Below, in pieces: positions 36,001 through 46,110 of a stretch of DNA of 64,000 nucleotides (position 1 is the first letter of the stretch; the number at the start of each line of letters is the position of its first letter). The position numbers were made by a program, and so were the translations under genes. The notes beneath the pieces were generated by a model, which saw nothing but the letters and a program-made list of their open reading frames with translations, was not told the DNA's origin and made no database searches. The stretch comes from Rhododendron vialii (Eukaryota > Streptophyta > Magnoliopsida > Ericales > Ericaceae): NCBI RefSeq assembly GCF_030253575.1, contig NC_080561.1, positions 35,921,564-35,985,563 of the forward strand. Direction: 5' to 3'.

Positions 36001-36299
36001 GAAAACCAGTTTTTTGTTCTGTTCTCGGCTGAATGTTTTATCTTTAAAAAAGAATACGAGTACATACACTAATGTCCATACACTGCACAAATTGAATTTG
36101 CTTTTGCTCTGACTAGATTTTTGTTTGATTGCTCTCGTTTTGGATTCTGGTCCTCAATTAAAGGTTGTCCTGGAATGCTCTTTTGTCTGGCTTTACTAAT
36201 AACCAAATCGTTACTTCCTTTTTCATGATCTCGTTTAATAGGTTTGCTCCCAGTCTAGGGAAGGATGCCTTGAAGGACACATCGGGTCGTCGAAGTTAA
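33014..36299 (+). CDS. 68-aa predicted single-pass membrane protein, four exons
   Basis: Exons 33014-33038, 33147-33219, 34734-34784 and 36242-36299 join through GT-AG introns, all phases consistent, to 69 codons with a natural TAA. The protein starts MFRSLLNRMNAIPTPTLVR, has a hydrophobic stretch at about 18-35 (VRFCIGFLIADTVIRVV), then NSKFIHDQYGTLDLQRFAPS and a short basic C-terminus ending SGRRS. The arginine-containing start and single helix would suit a small mitochondrial inner-membrane protein, but that is inference and I do not recognise the family. A leader intron is likely (donor near 32708, acceptor at 32997). The third intron holds a hAT-like element. Decayed homologous exons lie in copies B and C. 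It is too short and split to appear in simple ORF scans. Confidence 0.65.
35233..35851. mobile_element. non-autonomous hAT-like element
   Basis: Starts TAGGGCTGTAAACGAACCGA and ends TTCATTTATAGCCCTA. It is flanked by the exact 8-bp duplication CTTGCGGG (35225-35232 and 35852-35859). The interior is dense in CTCGAGTTCG and GAGCCGAA motifs. It is 619 bp with no transposase frame. It lies in intron 3 of the 68-aa gene and is the best-preserved member of the family also seen at 11005. Confidence 0.85.
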
Positions 36300-36700
36300 G
36301 ATGCACCCCTAAATACTTGCATCTGCAGTCTTATTTATTTACTATCATGGTTCTGTTCTGTTTGTAAAGATAATGTAAGACAACATACTATGGTTGTGGG
36401 AAGGGGGTTGTCATGTGATGGTTGCTTCCTGCTACGTTGTATATTTCCTGAAGCAAAAGAAAAGAGAAGAGACCTTTTGGTGCTTGTAATCCTTTCTCTA
36501 AGCTATAGTATCCAGGTATAGAATGCCGAAGTCTTTTATGTGGCTCCGGGTATTTGAAACTGTGATATGTCCTTCTCCGTGGGAGTACAGTGTTTATGAA
36601 AGACATCGGCTACTTTTCCAGAGATTTTAATCTTGATGCGAACTTTTGGTGTTTGGCTGTGTATAAACTAGACATAGGGGCTCTGTTTCTTTCAGTGTTC

Positions 36701-37901
36701 CGATTGTGGAAATTTGCTTTACTTATTCCATTCTGGTATAAAGTATCCGTTGCCCTCTGTAGCGAACCTTTGTTGCGAGTATTTGAATGGGGCTATTCAT
36801 TTTCAAGTGTACCAAAAAAAGAATGGGGCTGTTAATTGGGTGGGTTTATAGAATAGCCTTGTTTGTCGTGATTTCTTAAGGACAGTCCTGAAGTACAATA
36901 TTTTTGTGCACAAGACATAACCTGACCCTGTAAAAGTGGGCACCATTGCAAAAGAAGTGCAAAACGAAGGGTGAAAATAGACATTTTAGAAAAAAGTGCA
37001 AAAATCAATGCACTATCTGTGAGTCACATAATGCCTGATTGGGTGTGTGAGCACGAATGGGGGCGTGTTATTCAAAAACATCCCAACCCTGAATGTGGGG
37101 ATTGAGAGTGCGAGCACCATGATTGTAAAAATCCTACGATGCGGGATACGTATCCTATGATTCGTCTCATCTCCTCTCAAAAATGATATGTATCACTCCC
37201 CATATCCTTTTTTGTATAGAAATCATACGATACGGCGACGTATTCTATGATATTATAGCCATATTCTGATTCACAGTGTATCCTACGAATACTTGCAGAG
37301 AACGAATTATACAATATTTTAAGAAGTGGAACACTAAATGCATTCTGATCTTTTCATCTAGTTATGGTCGTATCCAAATCATTTAAAGAAAACCCAAACT
37401 CGAAGCTCAAATAAAAGAAAGAAAGTATTTCAATCATGTTTTGCACGAATTAGATAAGGATTCTTTTTCCCTTCCCTTTCCTTGACTTCAGGCACCAGAA
37501 AGCCTTTTTTCTTCTTAAAAGCATTTTTTCATAGATAAAACACTTATTTTTCAAATATACACCAGATTTTTATACTATAATTGAGTATAACTATTATTTT
37601 ATTGCCTATTAGTTTCTGTTAACATATCTTACGATACGTGATATGTATTCTGATACGATTCATAAAACAAAATAAATGATACACGATATGTATCCCAATT
37701 TGAAAATACTGGCGAGCACAGAGTGGTGATTGAGAATGGGTGCAAAGGATTATGTCACTAAGCACTATCCCCACCATTCCACGTGGCAGAAAGGCACTAT
37801 TCAACCAAAGGGCCAAAGCAGCCATTACGGTAGGACCATGAACGAAAATTCATCCAACCTCTCACGCTATACATACGGTAATGAATTTGGTTGTTTGCCA
37901 A
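36701..37901. other. spacer with diverged GATACG/CGTATC repeats
   Basis: At 37130-37700 many imperfect copies of ATACGATACG-, GATATGTATC- and TCCTACGAT-like motifs occur on both strands, suggesting an old foldback repeat. No gene seen. The open frame at 37619-37825 on minus has no recognisable motif. Confidence 0.35.
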
Positions 37902-38076
37902 TGAGCTCTTAGCTCAATTGGCATCATCCACGCCTTCCTTAGTGAAGGCCTGGATTCGAGCCCTATGACAGGTGGTTGGTTGGGATTCAAGGCTATGGAC
38001 AGTCTCCGAACCCTCTGTGGACTAACTTATTAACTCCCCGCTAAGCTCATATATACAATGTTGCAAAAGAAAAAAG
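37902..38076 (+). mobile_element. tRNA-derived SINE (short)
   Basis: TTAGCTCAATTGGCATCATC resembles a tRNA 5' half with a Pol III A box (TAGCTCAATTGG), and GGATTCGAGCCC about 45 nt later is a B box. The tail runs through GGACTAACTTATTAACTCC to an A-rich end GCAAAAGAAAAAAG. Target duplications are not clear. It ends a few bases upstream of the P450 pseudogene's ATG. Confidence 0.6.
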
Positions 38077-38086
38077 TTCTCTCACT

Positions 38087-39270
38087 ATGCCTACAAATCA
38101 TTTGACATTTCTCAAGTCAAGAAGCCGGATTTCAGCTCCATTGCCACCTGGACCCCGCGGCTTGCCTATAGTAGGAGACCTCCCATTTGCACGCATTGCA
38201 CCAACTATTCACCGAGTTAGCTCAACAATATGGCCCAATCTACATGCTATGGTTTGTGAAAAAACTGTGTTGTGCTAACCTCGTTTTGCCTAGCAAAAGA
38301 GGTCGTTCGCGACTAGGACACGGTTTTCTCCGACCGCGACTCTTCTATCGCCACATATGGAGGATAGGATTTGATATCGCGTGGGCCCCATATGGCTCCT
38401 ACTGCTCAACATGCGTAAAGTGTTTGTCAGAGAGATGTTGAGAAACACTAGCTTGGAGGATATTTACTGGCTGTCTGGCTCCAAAGAGACGAGGTTAAGA
38501 AGACAATCAGAGAGGCATGGTAAGATTAGCACAACGGTGCTACTGAGCATGTTGTGGGGAAACACGATTCATAGCAGGAGCCAAGAGAGCTGAAAGCATT
38601 GGGCATGAGTTTTGAGTCGTGATACTTAAAATCATGGAGCTAATTGGAAAGCCTAACGTGTCTGATTTCTTCCCGATTGTTGCAAGGTTTGATGTGCAGG
38701 GAGTGGAGAGGGAAATGATGTAACGATCCGCACCAGCTAATCTGCTAACCATTCGTCTAACCACGTGGCTCAAAAAGTTAACCTCTAGCCCTACCTTGGG
38801 GTGCAATGTCCTTGTTGCATTGGGCCAGGCCAGCAACCTTCTCCTGGTGGTTATGGTATGACACTTTGCACTGTTCAACACTCGTACAAGTGGTTATGAG
38901 ATGACACTTAACTCTGTACAACATACACTTAACTTTGTACAACATAATTAGTGTGCTCGTACCAAATTCTAGAAGTGACCCCCACCACGTAGACCAGAGT
39001 TGCGTTCTGATATAAACTGTAATGACCCGCGCCAATTGACTTGCTAACCATTTGCCTAACTATGTGGCTTAAAAAATTAATCTCAAATTATACATCAGCT
39101 GCTTGGGTTTCCTTATATACCATTTAAAATTTCCCAAATTAGTCGATGTGGGACTAACTTTGTCCCAAATATGGGATGTCACAAATGAAGAGGCTGATGC
39201 AAGTTCTTCCTCACAGTAGAATATCAACAGTCACAGAAACTTTAATAAATGATGTTAGAAACTGAAATAC
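38087..39270 (+). pseudogene. cytochrome P450 pseudogene (CYP71 clan, CYP706-like), 5' part
   Basis: The start MPTNHLTFLKSRSR leads to the proline-rich hinge LPPGPRGLPIVGDLPF. A shifted frame then gives LHQLFTELAQQYGPIYMLWF. Later frames give CLAKEVVRD, DTVFSDRDSSIATYGG, IGFDIAWAPYGSY, RKVFVREMLRNTSLEDIYWL, GKISTTVLLSMLWGNTIHS and KPNVSDFFPIVARFDVQGVE. This is the N-terminal third to half of a plant endoplasmic-reticulum P450. At least four frame changes and several stops are present, and the I-helix, ExxR and heme-cysteine regions are absent. A TRIM-like element (38719-39183) splits the exon; the frame reads EREM before it and KRLMQ after it. The CYP706 assignment is tentative. Confidence 0.85.
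38719..39183 (-). mobile_element. TRIM-like mini LTR retroelement
   Basis: It is flanked by the 5-bp duplication AATGA (38714-38718 and 39184-39188). On minus, a 166-bp LTR (39183-39018) begins TGTGACATCCC and ends GGGTCATTACA. Next to it GTTTATATCAGAACGCAACT resembles an initiator-tRNA-Met primer-binding site (TGGTATCAGA). The second LTR (38793-38719) is only partly kept. The 465-bp total and lack of any protein fit a terminal-repeat retrotransposon in miniature. Confidence 0.8.
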
Positions 39271-39905
39271 AACAAAAATAAACGAACCGAAGGGCAATTG
39301 GCCTCACCACCTTAATCCCTCAACAATTTGATTGCTCGGATTGAGGATGAATTGTGTGACTGCTTCTTGAAACCCTAAACTAAGTGATTTGATAGGTGTG
39401 TTAAATGTTGGAATGAGAATAAATGATTCGTTGCGGATTTTAATTGATTGAAACGAGACAAGTGAACACTTAAACATATGACATGAATGAGGCCCTCAAG
39501 CGGGTAACGTGTTTGGCAGGGGTATTGGGATCTCTAAACAGACTCGGTAGGAGCAATCGCTCATGATATGAATGAAGGCTCTATCAGCAAGTGAGGTGCG
39601 TAGCAGAGGGTGTCGGGATTCCTAAACAGACCGGGCATAAGCATTCGCTCATGACACTTGATGAGAAAATAAAAATGAAACGGATATGGCGGTGGAGGTT
39701 GCGGTGGTGGTGGCAGGTGGCGGTGGAGGAGGTTGTTGATTGGGTTGGTGTTACCAGTCAGCATGGTGTTGGTGCATGTCTAAGAAAAAAAATGATTTAC
39801 TGTCAACTACTCCATATAGCTTACCCTAATAGGTCTTTGCTTTGGTTGTACACTTTGCTTATGCATCCTATATACTTACGATAAAAATGGTTTATACGGT
39901 GGGAT
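39271..39905. repeat. spacer with 86-bp tandem duplication
   Basis: ATGAATGAGGCCCTCAAGCG...GGGTATTGGGATCTCTAAAC-AGACTCGG...CAATCGCTCATGA (39484-39570) is followed by a diverged second copy (39571-39656) with GGGTGTCGGGATTCCTAAAC and CATTCGCTCATGA. GGTGGCGGT-type repeats follow. No gene recognised. Confidence 0.5.
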
Positions 39906-39915
39906 TACGAAAGTA

Positions 39916-40018
39916 GGATTTTGATATTCGCGCTCCACTTTTTACTGATGGCGCTTCACTTTATTCATGAAGTTACTAGTAACTTCACGTTAAAAGTGGA
40001 GCGCGAATATTAGTTTCC
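39916..40018. mobile_element. Mutator-like mini-MITE, 103 bp
   Basis: Inverted arms GATATTCGCGCTCCACTTTT and AAAAGTGGAGCGCGAATATT surround GAAGTTACTAGTAACTTC, itself palindromic. The 9-bp duplication ACGAAAGTA flanks it exactly (39907-39915 and 40019-40027), as Mutator-superfamily insertions give. Only 103 bp, with no coding capacity. Confidence 0.8.
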
Positions 40019-40027
40019 ACGAAAGTA

Positions 40028-40984
40028 TTGGGTAGATGTCTAAGCGATGAATCTTCTTAGTTATGTTTGCTCTTTGTATTTGAGAAACTGTGCCGTATTT
40101 CCACTACTCATTCTACTTGTCATTTCATTGCATATAAAGTTAGTGTAGATTTTTTTACTGAACTAATGTAGCTCAACTATTCATTTTTTAGGTGTAAATC
40201 CAGGACGGTAGTATGGAGTGTTGTGCATGCATCATTTGGAAATTCTTTTGAAAGCAGATATGAAAGGATTACTTAAATAGCTTTTGTAAATCTCTTTCGA
40301 AGATGAAATTGTAAATTTTGTTATAAATCCTTTTGAGTAAGGGTGGCTGTGAACACTGAACTTTCCTTTTGTATTCCGTACTTATGATAGGTTAGGCCGT
40401 TATGTTAATTAAGGATGTAATATTTTGAAACCTTGGAACTGTAATTTAATGATATGGGAATGATTACTTAGATCAATGGAACTGTAACATTTTCAAACGT
40501 TGGAACTGTTAAAAAGGGGTATGATATAGAGGAGGGTGGATGGCCTTAGTATTAGAACTTAGATCCATCGATGCCTAAGATGCCTAATCCCTTTGTTGCT
40601 ATTTCAGGTGTTCAGTCGATGTTTCAAGGTGATTTTTTGGTGTCTTGTCTTGTTGATGCTGGAGCAAAATTGGGGAGCGGTGCTTCATGCGGGCATTCTT
40701 CCTGCTGACAATGTTCCGTACCTCTTGGCCATCAACAAACCTCATAACAGAGATCAATAGATGACGGATCACACCATAGAGCCAGCAATATTTCATTGTT
40801 TCAAGTATATATATATATAATGGAACATCTTGTATTATTGTTGATTGAAGCAACAGAAATGGTATATGACATTTGATGTACCAGAACAGTATCAGCAAGG
40901 AATTTTCCACAATAGGCAACAAAGGTAAGACAACTCATCTATCTATAGGTTATCCACAAAATTCTGAAATTGAAGAAAAAAACA
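40028..40984. other. spacer, nothing recognised
   Basis: AT-rich sequence with a short (TA)n at about 40808. No supported gene. The region around 40590-40780 has GC-richer text (TCTTGTTGATGCTGGAGCAA) but the frame does not continue. Confidence 0.35.
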
Positions 40985-43521
40985 TTTCACATGAAAGAAA
41001 CAAAGCCCTATGTCTTCCTTAGGTTCCATGCAACCAAAAGATGTCTTCCATACACACTGTACTCCCGCAGAGAAGGGCATATCACAGTTTCAAATACTCG
41101 GGGAACCACATAAAAGAGGCAAACTGCAAATTCAGCATTCTATAGCTGAATACTATGGCTTAGAGCAAGATAACAAACAACAAATGTCTCTATTCTCTCC
41201 GCTTGCTTTAGGAAATAAACAATGTAGCAGGAAGCAGCCATCAGATGACAACCCCCTTCCCAAAAGCAAAATATGTCAACCATAGGTTATTGTCTTACAT
41301 TATCTTTTGTACACAGAACCATTATAAACAAATAAGAATGCAGACGCAAGTAGTTAGGGGTGCATCTCGAACTTCAATCTGTACGACCAGATGTGTCCTT
41401 CAAGGTGCATTCAGCCTTCGCTTGAAAGTGAGCCTATTAAATGAGATCATGAAAAAAGAAGTAATGTAATGATTTGGTTATTAGTAAAGCCAGAGAAAAG
41501 AGCATACCAGGACAACCTTTTATTAGCAACACAAATCGAAAACGAGAAAAATCAAATGAAAACCTAAGTCAGCAAAAGCAAATTAAATTTGGCTTAGCCG
41601 TTGAAAACACTCAGCTGAGTCAAAAACAAAAACTGGTTTTTTCAACCAAGCTAGGCAATTCACCATCACGACAAAGACCAGAAAAGGTGCCCACAGAAGG
41701 ACCACAAAAGGAGTCCAGCTCCTCTCCAATTTTGGCCCGTAAAAATTCTTACGATCCCACTTCACTTCAACCATCGAGACTGTTCATTTTGTTATACTCT
41801 TTGAGAACATCAACTATACAACAAATCAACTTTATTGGACATCATTTAATATGATTTTGGAACACATTTAGAACACATTATCTTGCAAAAAATCAGGTTA
41901 TGAATTGGATAATTAAATGTTCTCAAGTGAATCATGACATTATGGCTCTTTCAAGGATTAGGCATTTCATCGAAGGTCAAACTTGCAAGAGCAAGTATAG
42001 TTAGGAAAAGTAGTTTACAGACATTACATGCAATGCATACTACAATTTCAATATGCCAAAACATTTTCTCTGCCAAAAAGGCCAATTAGAAAAAGGAATG
42101 GATTAGTTTGGAGATGTAATCAATCAAGCTGAAGTGATTTGTTCATGTTGGGTGGAGGCGGAATCGATGTTACCTCCTGTCTCAAGATAAATAAGAATGT
42201 GAAGCATGAGCTAGACCGTTTCATCTCAAACAAAATAACTCAAAATCTACTCAAAAGAATTACCACAGTACTCTATGAATGCAGACTCTGTGGCCCTATG
42301 GACTAAGATATTGGATGCCAATTTCAAGAAATAATACGTTTGAGTGCCTTTGTCATAATTAAGAATACAAACCACAACTAACGAGATGTGAAGGCAAGAT
42401 TAAAACAAAAAGAACTTAGATTTGGAGGTTAAGTGTGCCATACAGGTCACCACCGAACGAAGCCGCCTTGTTAAAAGATTTTGGACAATATCAGATTGTT
42501 AACACCAAAGCATTTAATACATGATTCAACAAAACATTTACAACTCAAAAGTCAAGAAGTCCCCGGATTCCCAACCATACGAATATTCAAAGGAAAAGCA
42601 GCATCCCAACTATAAAAAAGATCTACCAAAAAGTACTGAATATAATGAGTATAAAACATCTTCTACTATCAGAAAACCCACTCTCTTTAGTTGTAAGGTC
42701 CATAGCCACGGTCTCTCTTTGTTGGCTATATTTTGCTTGTTGAGTATTATTATAGCAAAACAGGATTTTCATTTAGTATATTACCCCCTAGAAATTCACA
42801 AATCATAGATTCTACATCCTAAAAATTTATTGAAACATTACTACACTCCTCATTTTCCGACTGAATCGTCCTTCTATTTGGCCTTCCTCCCCACTGCTTT
42901 AGTCACCAGTTCTCACTCTTTCTTCGGCTTCCTTCCGGATCTAATTTACTTTCAGCTCTTCTTCACTTTGTGTGTACACAAAATTTGATAATGGACGGCG
43001 AGGGGGGTTACCCCTTAAAACTCATTATTAACAACCTTAGGTCCTTGAATATTACGCCCAACCTGTGGTTTTGTCATACAATAAAATAAGATCCAATTTG
43101 TTTGGACTCATTAGGTTTGGCCCATTCCTTGAGTACGGCCTAACATGTACACCCCTTGTCAAGAAGATTGATCTCATGCACCAATGGATCCTGTTCTAAG
43201 CCATAGATGTTCTCAGCCCAATTTATATGGACACATTGTGGCCTTGTGGGTCTATGGATATATATCTCACATATGCCATTCATTAAGCCTACGACATTTA
43301 CACAGTCGATACCCATTACAAAGACATTGGCAAACATTTTACTGTAAGTTTAAACATATCTATATACAAAGAAAGTTAAATCTAATGTCACCGACGTCGC
43401 GCCCAACCATAATCACCTCATTGCCTCGGCAGAGACACCTTCCACTCTTATGTTAGAGTCAACAAAACAGGCATTAGGATCTTTCAATGTTTTGAGGAGG
43501 AATGTTAAACACAATACTTAC

Positions 43522-43739
43522 ATTTTGACAGCTGTACTGGCGATAATCATCCAACATTGCATTCTGACAATTTGGTCGGGTGGAGTAGCCTTCACTGTAA
43601 AAATGACCAAAGAAAAAGTTACAAAAATTCGCTAGAATACTGTTCGTGAACGAATGGAACATCGACAATATCTCCAGAAAACACCAAGAATCAATAATAG
43701 AAATAGAAACTTACTACGTTTTAGCAGCGAACGAAACAT
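43522..43739 (-). pseudogene. exons 1-2 of decayed second copy of the 68-aa gene
   Basis: Exon 1 (43739-43715) gives MFRSLLKR, one codon different from A. Exon 2 (43594-43522) gives MKATPPDQIVRMQCWMIIAS then TAVKM. By hand count exon 2 differs from A at 30 of 73 sites without indels, whereas the first 45 nt of the following intron differ at one. Splice sites are intact. The downstream exon 4 equivalent reads into an early stop, so no full protein results. Confidence 0.7.
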
Positions 43740-44501
43740 GACTTTCGAATCTTGCCTACAAACGACGTGCCGATTCTCAAAACAGAAAGAAGATAAAGAT
43801 AATAGTAATTGAGAAACAACAATAAAAAAATACGAAATAATCAAATATAGAACATGTACAACAAGAAAACGACGACGACAGAGAAGCGAGAGGATTCCCC
43901 ATTTACGTACCCAGCTCTGAATTGAAAACGCAGATTTTCTGTTTCTCTCCTCCTTTCGTGCCCTAGAAATCTCTTAGAGCAAGTTTATCAGATAATGTAA
44001 AATAGTTTTTTAGCTATTTTACCTAAGGAGAATAGAAAAAACTGATTGTAACAGAAGAGGTAAAAAAGGAGCTAAAATAGATTTCAAGAATTGATTAGGT
44101 ATTAATAAAGAATCACTGTTCATCAGGAATTCAATTTTGTCTGAATATTTAATTGTCTCTCTCTCCCTTTCCCTTTCCCTTTCCCCCCTCTCTCATATTA
44201 TAATAATAGGATAAAAGAAAAAGTTGAAAAAATGGGTATTTTAATAGAAAATATGTTAAATAAACGGTATTGGTGTAGTATTGAAAGAAATATGAGTAGG
44301 TAAACTAAAAAAATGTGCACTGTTCACAAGATTTTTTAACTAAGTATTGGTAAACTTGCTCTTATCTTCTTATTTATAGCCCCGGTGGAGGAGGAACCGA
44401 CCTAAAGTAGAAAAACTACACTTTCTGCCCTCGTAATTTATAGTAAGTATCATGTTCCACCATATACTTTCCATTGGTACAACCTAACTCTCACAAGCGT
44501 G

Positions 44502-46048
44502 TAGGGATGGCAATGGGGAGGGTCGGGGGTGGATACCACTATCCCCGTTCCCGAACCTAAATCTCTCCTCATCCGCACCCCAATCCCCACCGGGGATTTA
44601 TTTTTATCCTCCATCCCCGCTCCAAACGGGGAACGGGGATCCCCGCGGGGAATCGGGGATCCAAAGATTCCAAAACTTTAAAAAAAAAGAAAAAAAAAGT
44701 CACCTACCATTAGAAAATACAAACCATGAAACTAAATTAAAAAAAAAAATCTAGGCTACCATTACAAACCAAATGCCAAGGAAAATAGCCACAGTTGGTG
44801 GTCGCATTTCATTCGATTCCACTTGAGTTGACACCGAGCGAGTTTTCCGAAGTGGTAGATTGTGTTCAAAATGAAAAAACGCATTAAGAAAAGGTGAAAC
44901 AAAAATACACAAAAAAAGAAAAAAAGAAAAAGGGTAAACTACAATTAACCCCCTCTAACTAAGCTTCACGTGCACTTTGCCCCCTCTAACTTTTTGTTTT
45001 GACACTCAACCCCCTCTAACTAACTGAAATTCAAACGGCCATAACTTTAAACGGTCATAACTTCTTCGTCTGAAATCGAAAACATGCAAATTGTATATCG
45101 ATTTCGAGGTCTTGAAGTCAGCTTTCTAATGACACCAAAATCATATCACGATTCAAAACACACAGAAAGTTATGATCAAAACGGTTTTTCTGTCTACCAG
45201 CCGTTACTCTTTTGATCATAACTTTCTGTGTGCTTTGAATCGTGATGTGATTTTGGTGTTATTAGAAAGCTGACTTCAAGACCTCGAAATTGATATATAA
45301 TTTGCATGTTTTCGATTTTGAACAAAGAAGTTATGACCGTTTGAAGTTATGACCGTTTGAATTTCAGTTAGTTAGAGGGGGTCGAGTGACAAAAAAAGAA
45401 GTTAGAGGAGGCAAAGTGCATGCGAGGCTTAGTTAGAGGGGGTTAACTATAGTTTACCCAAAGAAAAAAAGTGAAACAAAAATACACAGAAGATGCTTAA
45501 ATTCGAAAAGAAAACCTCGAACCTTCATTCATTATCAGCCACATTTGTCAGCAATAACATCATACTACAAGACGACATACATTACAGTCAGATCCACACC
45601 CAATACTCGTTCTATAATCCATCTCACATCAGTTCAAAAATTATATCAAACACCATGCCATAATTTCTCACAATTCTCTACAACCATTTCACTCACTGTC
45701 CACTATCCACAAAGAGTAAATTCAAGAAGTTACTTGCCTTGTAGTATGAAAGAAGATAAATTTATGTTCTTTCCATCACTTTTAGTTACCATCAAAATTC
45801 AAACTACAGGGGAAAACAAACTGAGCATTTTACATAAAGTAGAATAACAAGTGGGTAAACCCTCACTTATGTATTAATAATTATATATAGTAGGCTAGCG
45901 GGGCGGGGCGGGGATCGGACAGGTACTAACTCATATCCACCCCCTACCCATTCCCCACTTTTTTTAAAAAATAATCCCCGAATCTCCTACCCATTTGGGG
46001 CGGGGAACGGGGTGAGGCGGGGCTGGGCGGCCGAAATTGCCATCCCTA
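44502..46048. mobile_element. hAT-like element inserted in copy B
   Basis: Ends TAGGGATGGCAAT and ATTGCCATCCCTA are inverted termini of a plant hAT family. The flanks CAAGCGTG and AAAGCGTG (7-8 bp) match the uninterrupted sequence AGCGTGGATCC of copy A at 32170. The subterminal parts are GC-rich (GGGGCGGGG, CCCCGCGGGG). It contains a nested foldback (44932-45459). No transposase recognised in the 1.55 kb. Confidence 0.8.
44932..45459. mobile_element. 528-bp long-arm foldback nested in the hAT-like element
   Basis: GGGTAAACTACAATTAACCC at the left is inverted as GGGTTAACTATAGTTTACCC at the right. The arms continue for about 250 bp with repeated CCCCCTCTAACT. They include CATAACTTTCTGTGTG and partner around a short centre (CTACCAGCCGTTACTC). 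Flanks AAAGAAAAA at 44923-44931 and 45460-45468 form a 9-bp duplication, suggesting a Mutator-type insertion. GTGAAACAAAAATACACA is also duplicated on both sides. Transcripts would form a nearly perfect hairpin. Confidence 0.75.
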
Positions 46049-46110
46049 AAGCGTGTATCCTCTCATGCCTAACCTCATCTTCTAACACAAAATGAGACCC
46101 AACATGGTCA

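Larger units (their letters stand above)
31975..36700 (+). repeat. duplicated segment, copy A
   Basis: This segment is matched in inverted order by 40985-44500 plus 46049-46110 (copy B), and partly in direct order by 50040-51976 (segment C). Matching blocks include GAGAGTTAGGTTGTA (32185 and 44485), TAGGGCACGAAAGGAGGAGA (32653 and 43975), GCAGTGGGGAGGAAGGCC (34033 and 42885), TTGAAATTGGCATC (34838 and 42320), GGAAGGGGGTTGTCATGTGA (36398 and 41250) and GGGAGTACAGTGT (36580 and 41055). It contains the intact 68-aa gene and two later transposon insertions that B lacks. Confidence 0.85.
40985..46110 (-). repeat. duplicated segment, copy B (inverted), split by a hAT-like element
   Basis: Read on minus this runs in the same order as 31975-36700. 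It starts at 46110 (GTTGGGTCTCATTTTGTGTT), continues after the insert at 44502-46048 and ends near 40985 (GGGCTTTGTTTCTTTCATG). Exon 1 (43715-43739) and exon 2 (43522-43594) of the 68-aa gene are recognisable with intact GT/AG sites and the same lengths as in A. The exon 3 region near 42430 and the exon 4 region near 41400 have lost the frame. The hAT insertions of copy A are absent. Confidence 0.85.

Noticed and set aside
39591-39884. 97-codon open frame with Trp/Arg-rich stretch
   Set aside because: The composition comes from a GGTGGCGGT repeat; no domain and no homologous layout.
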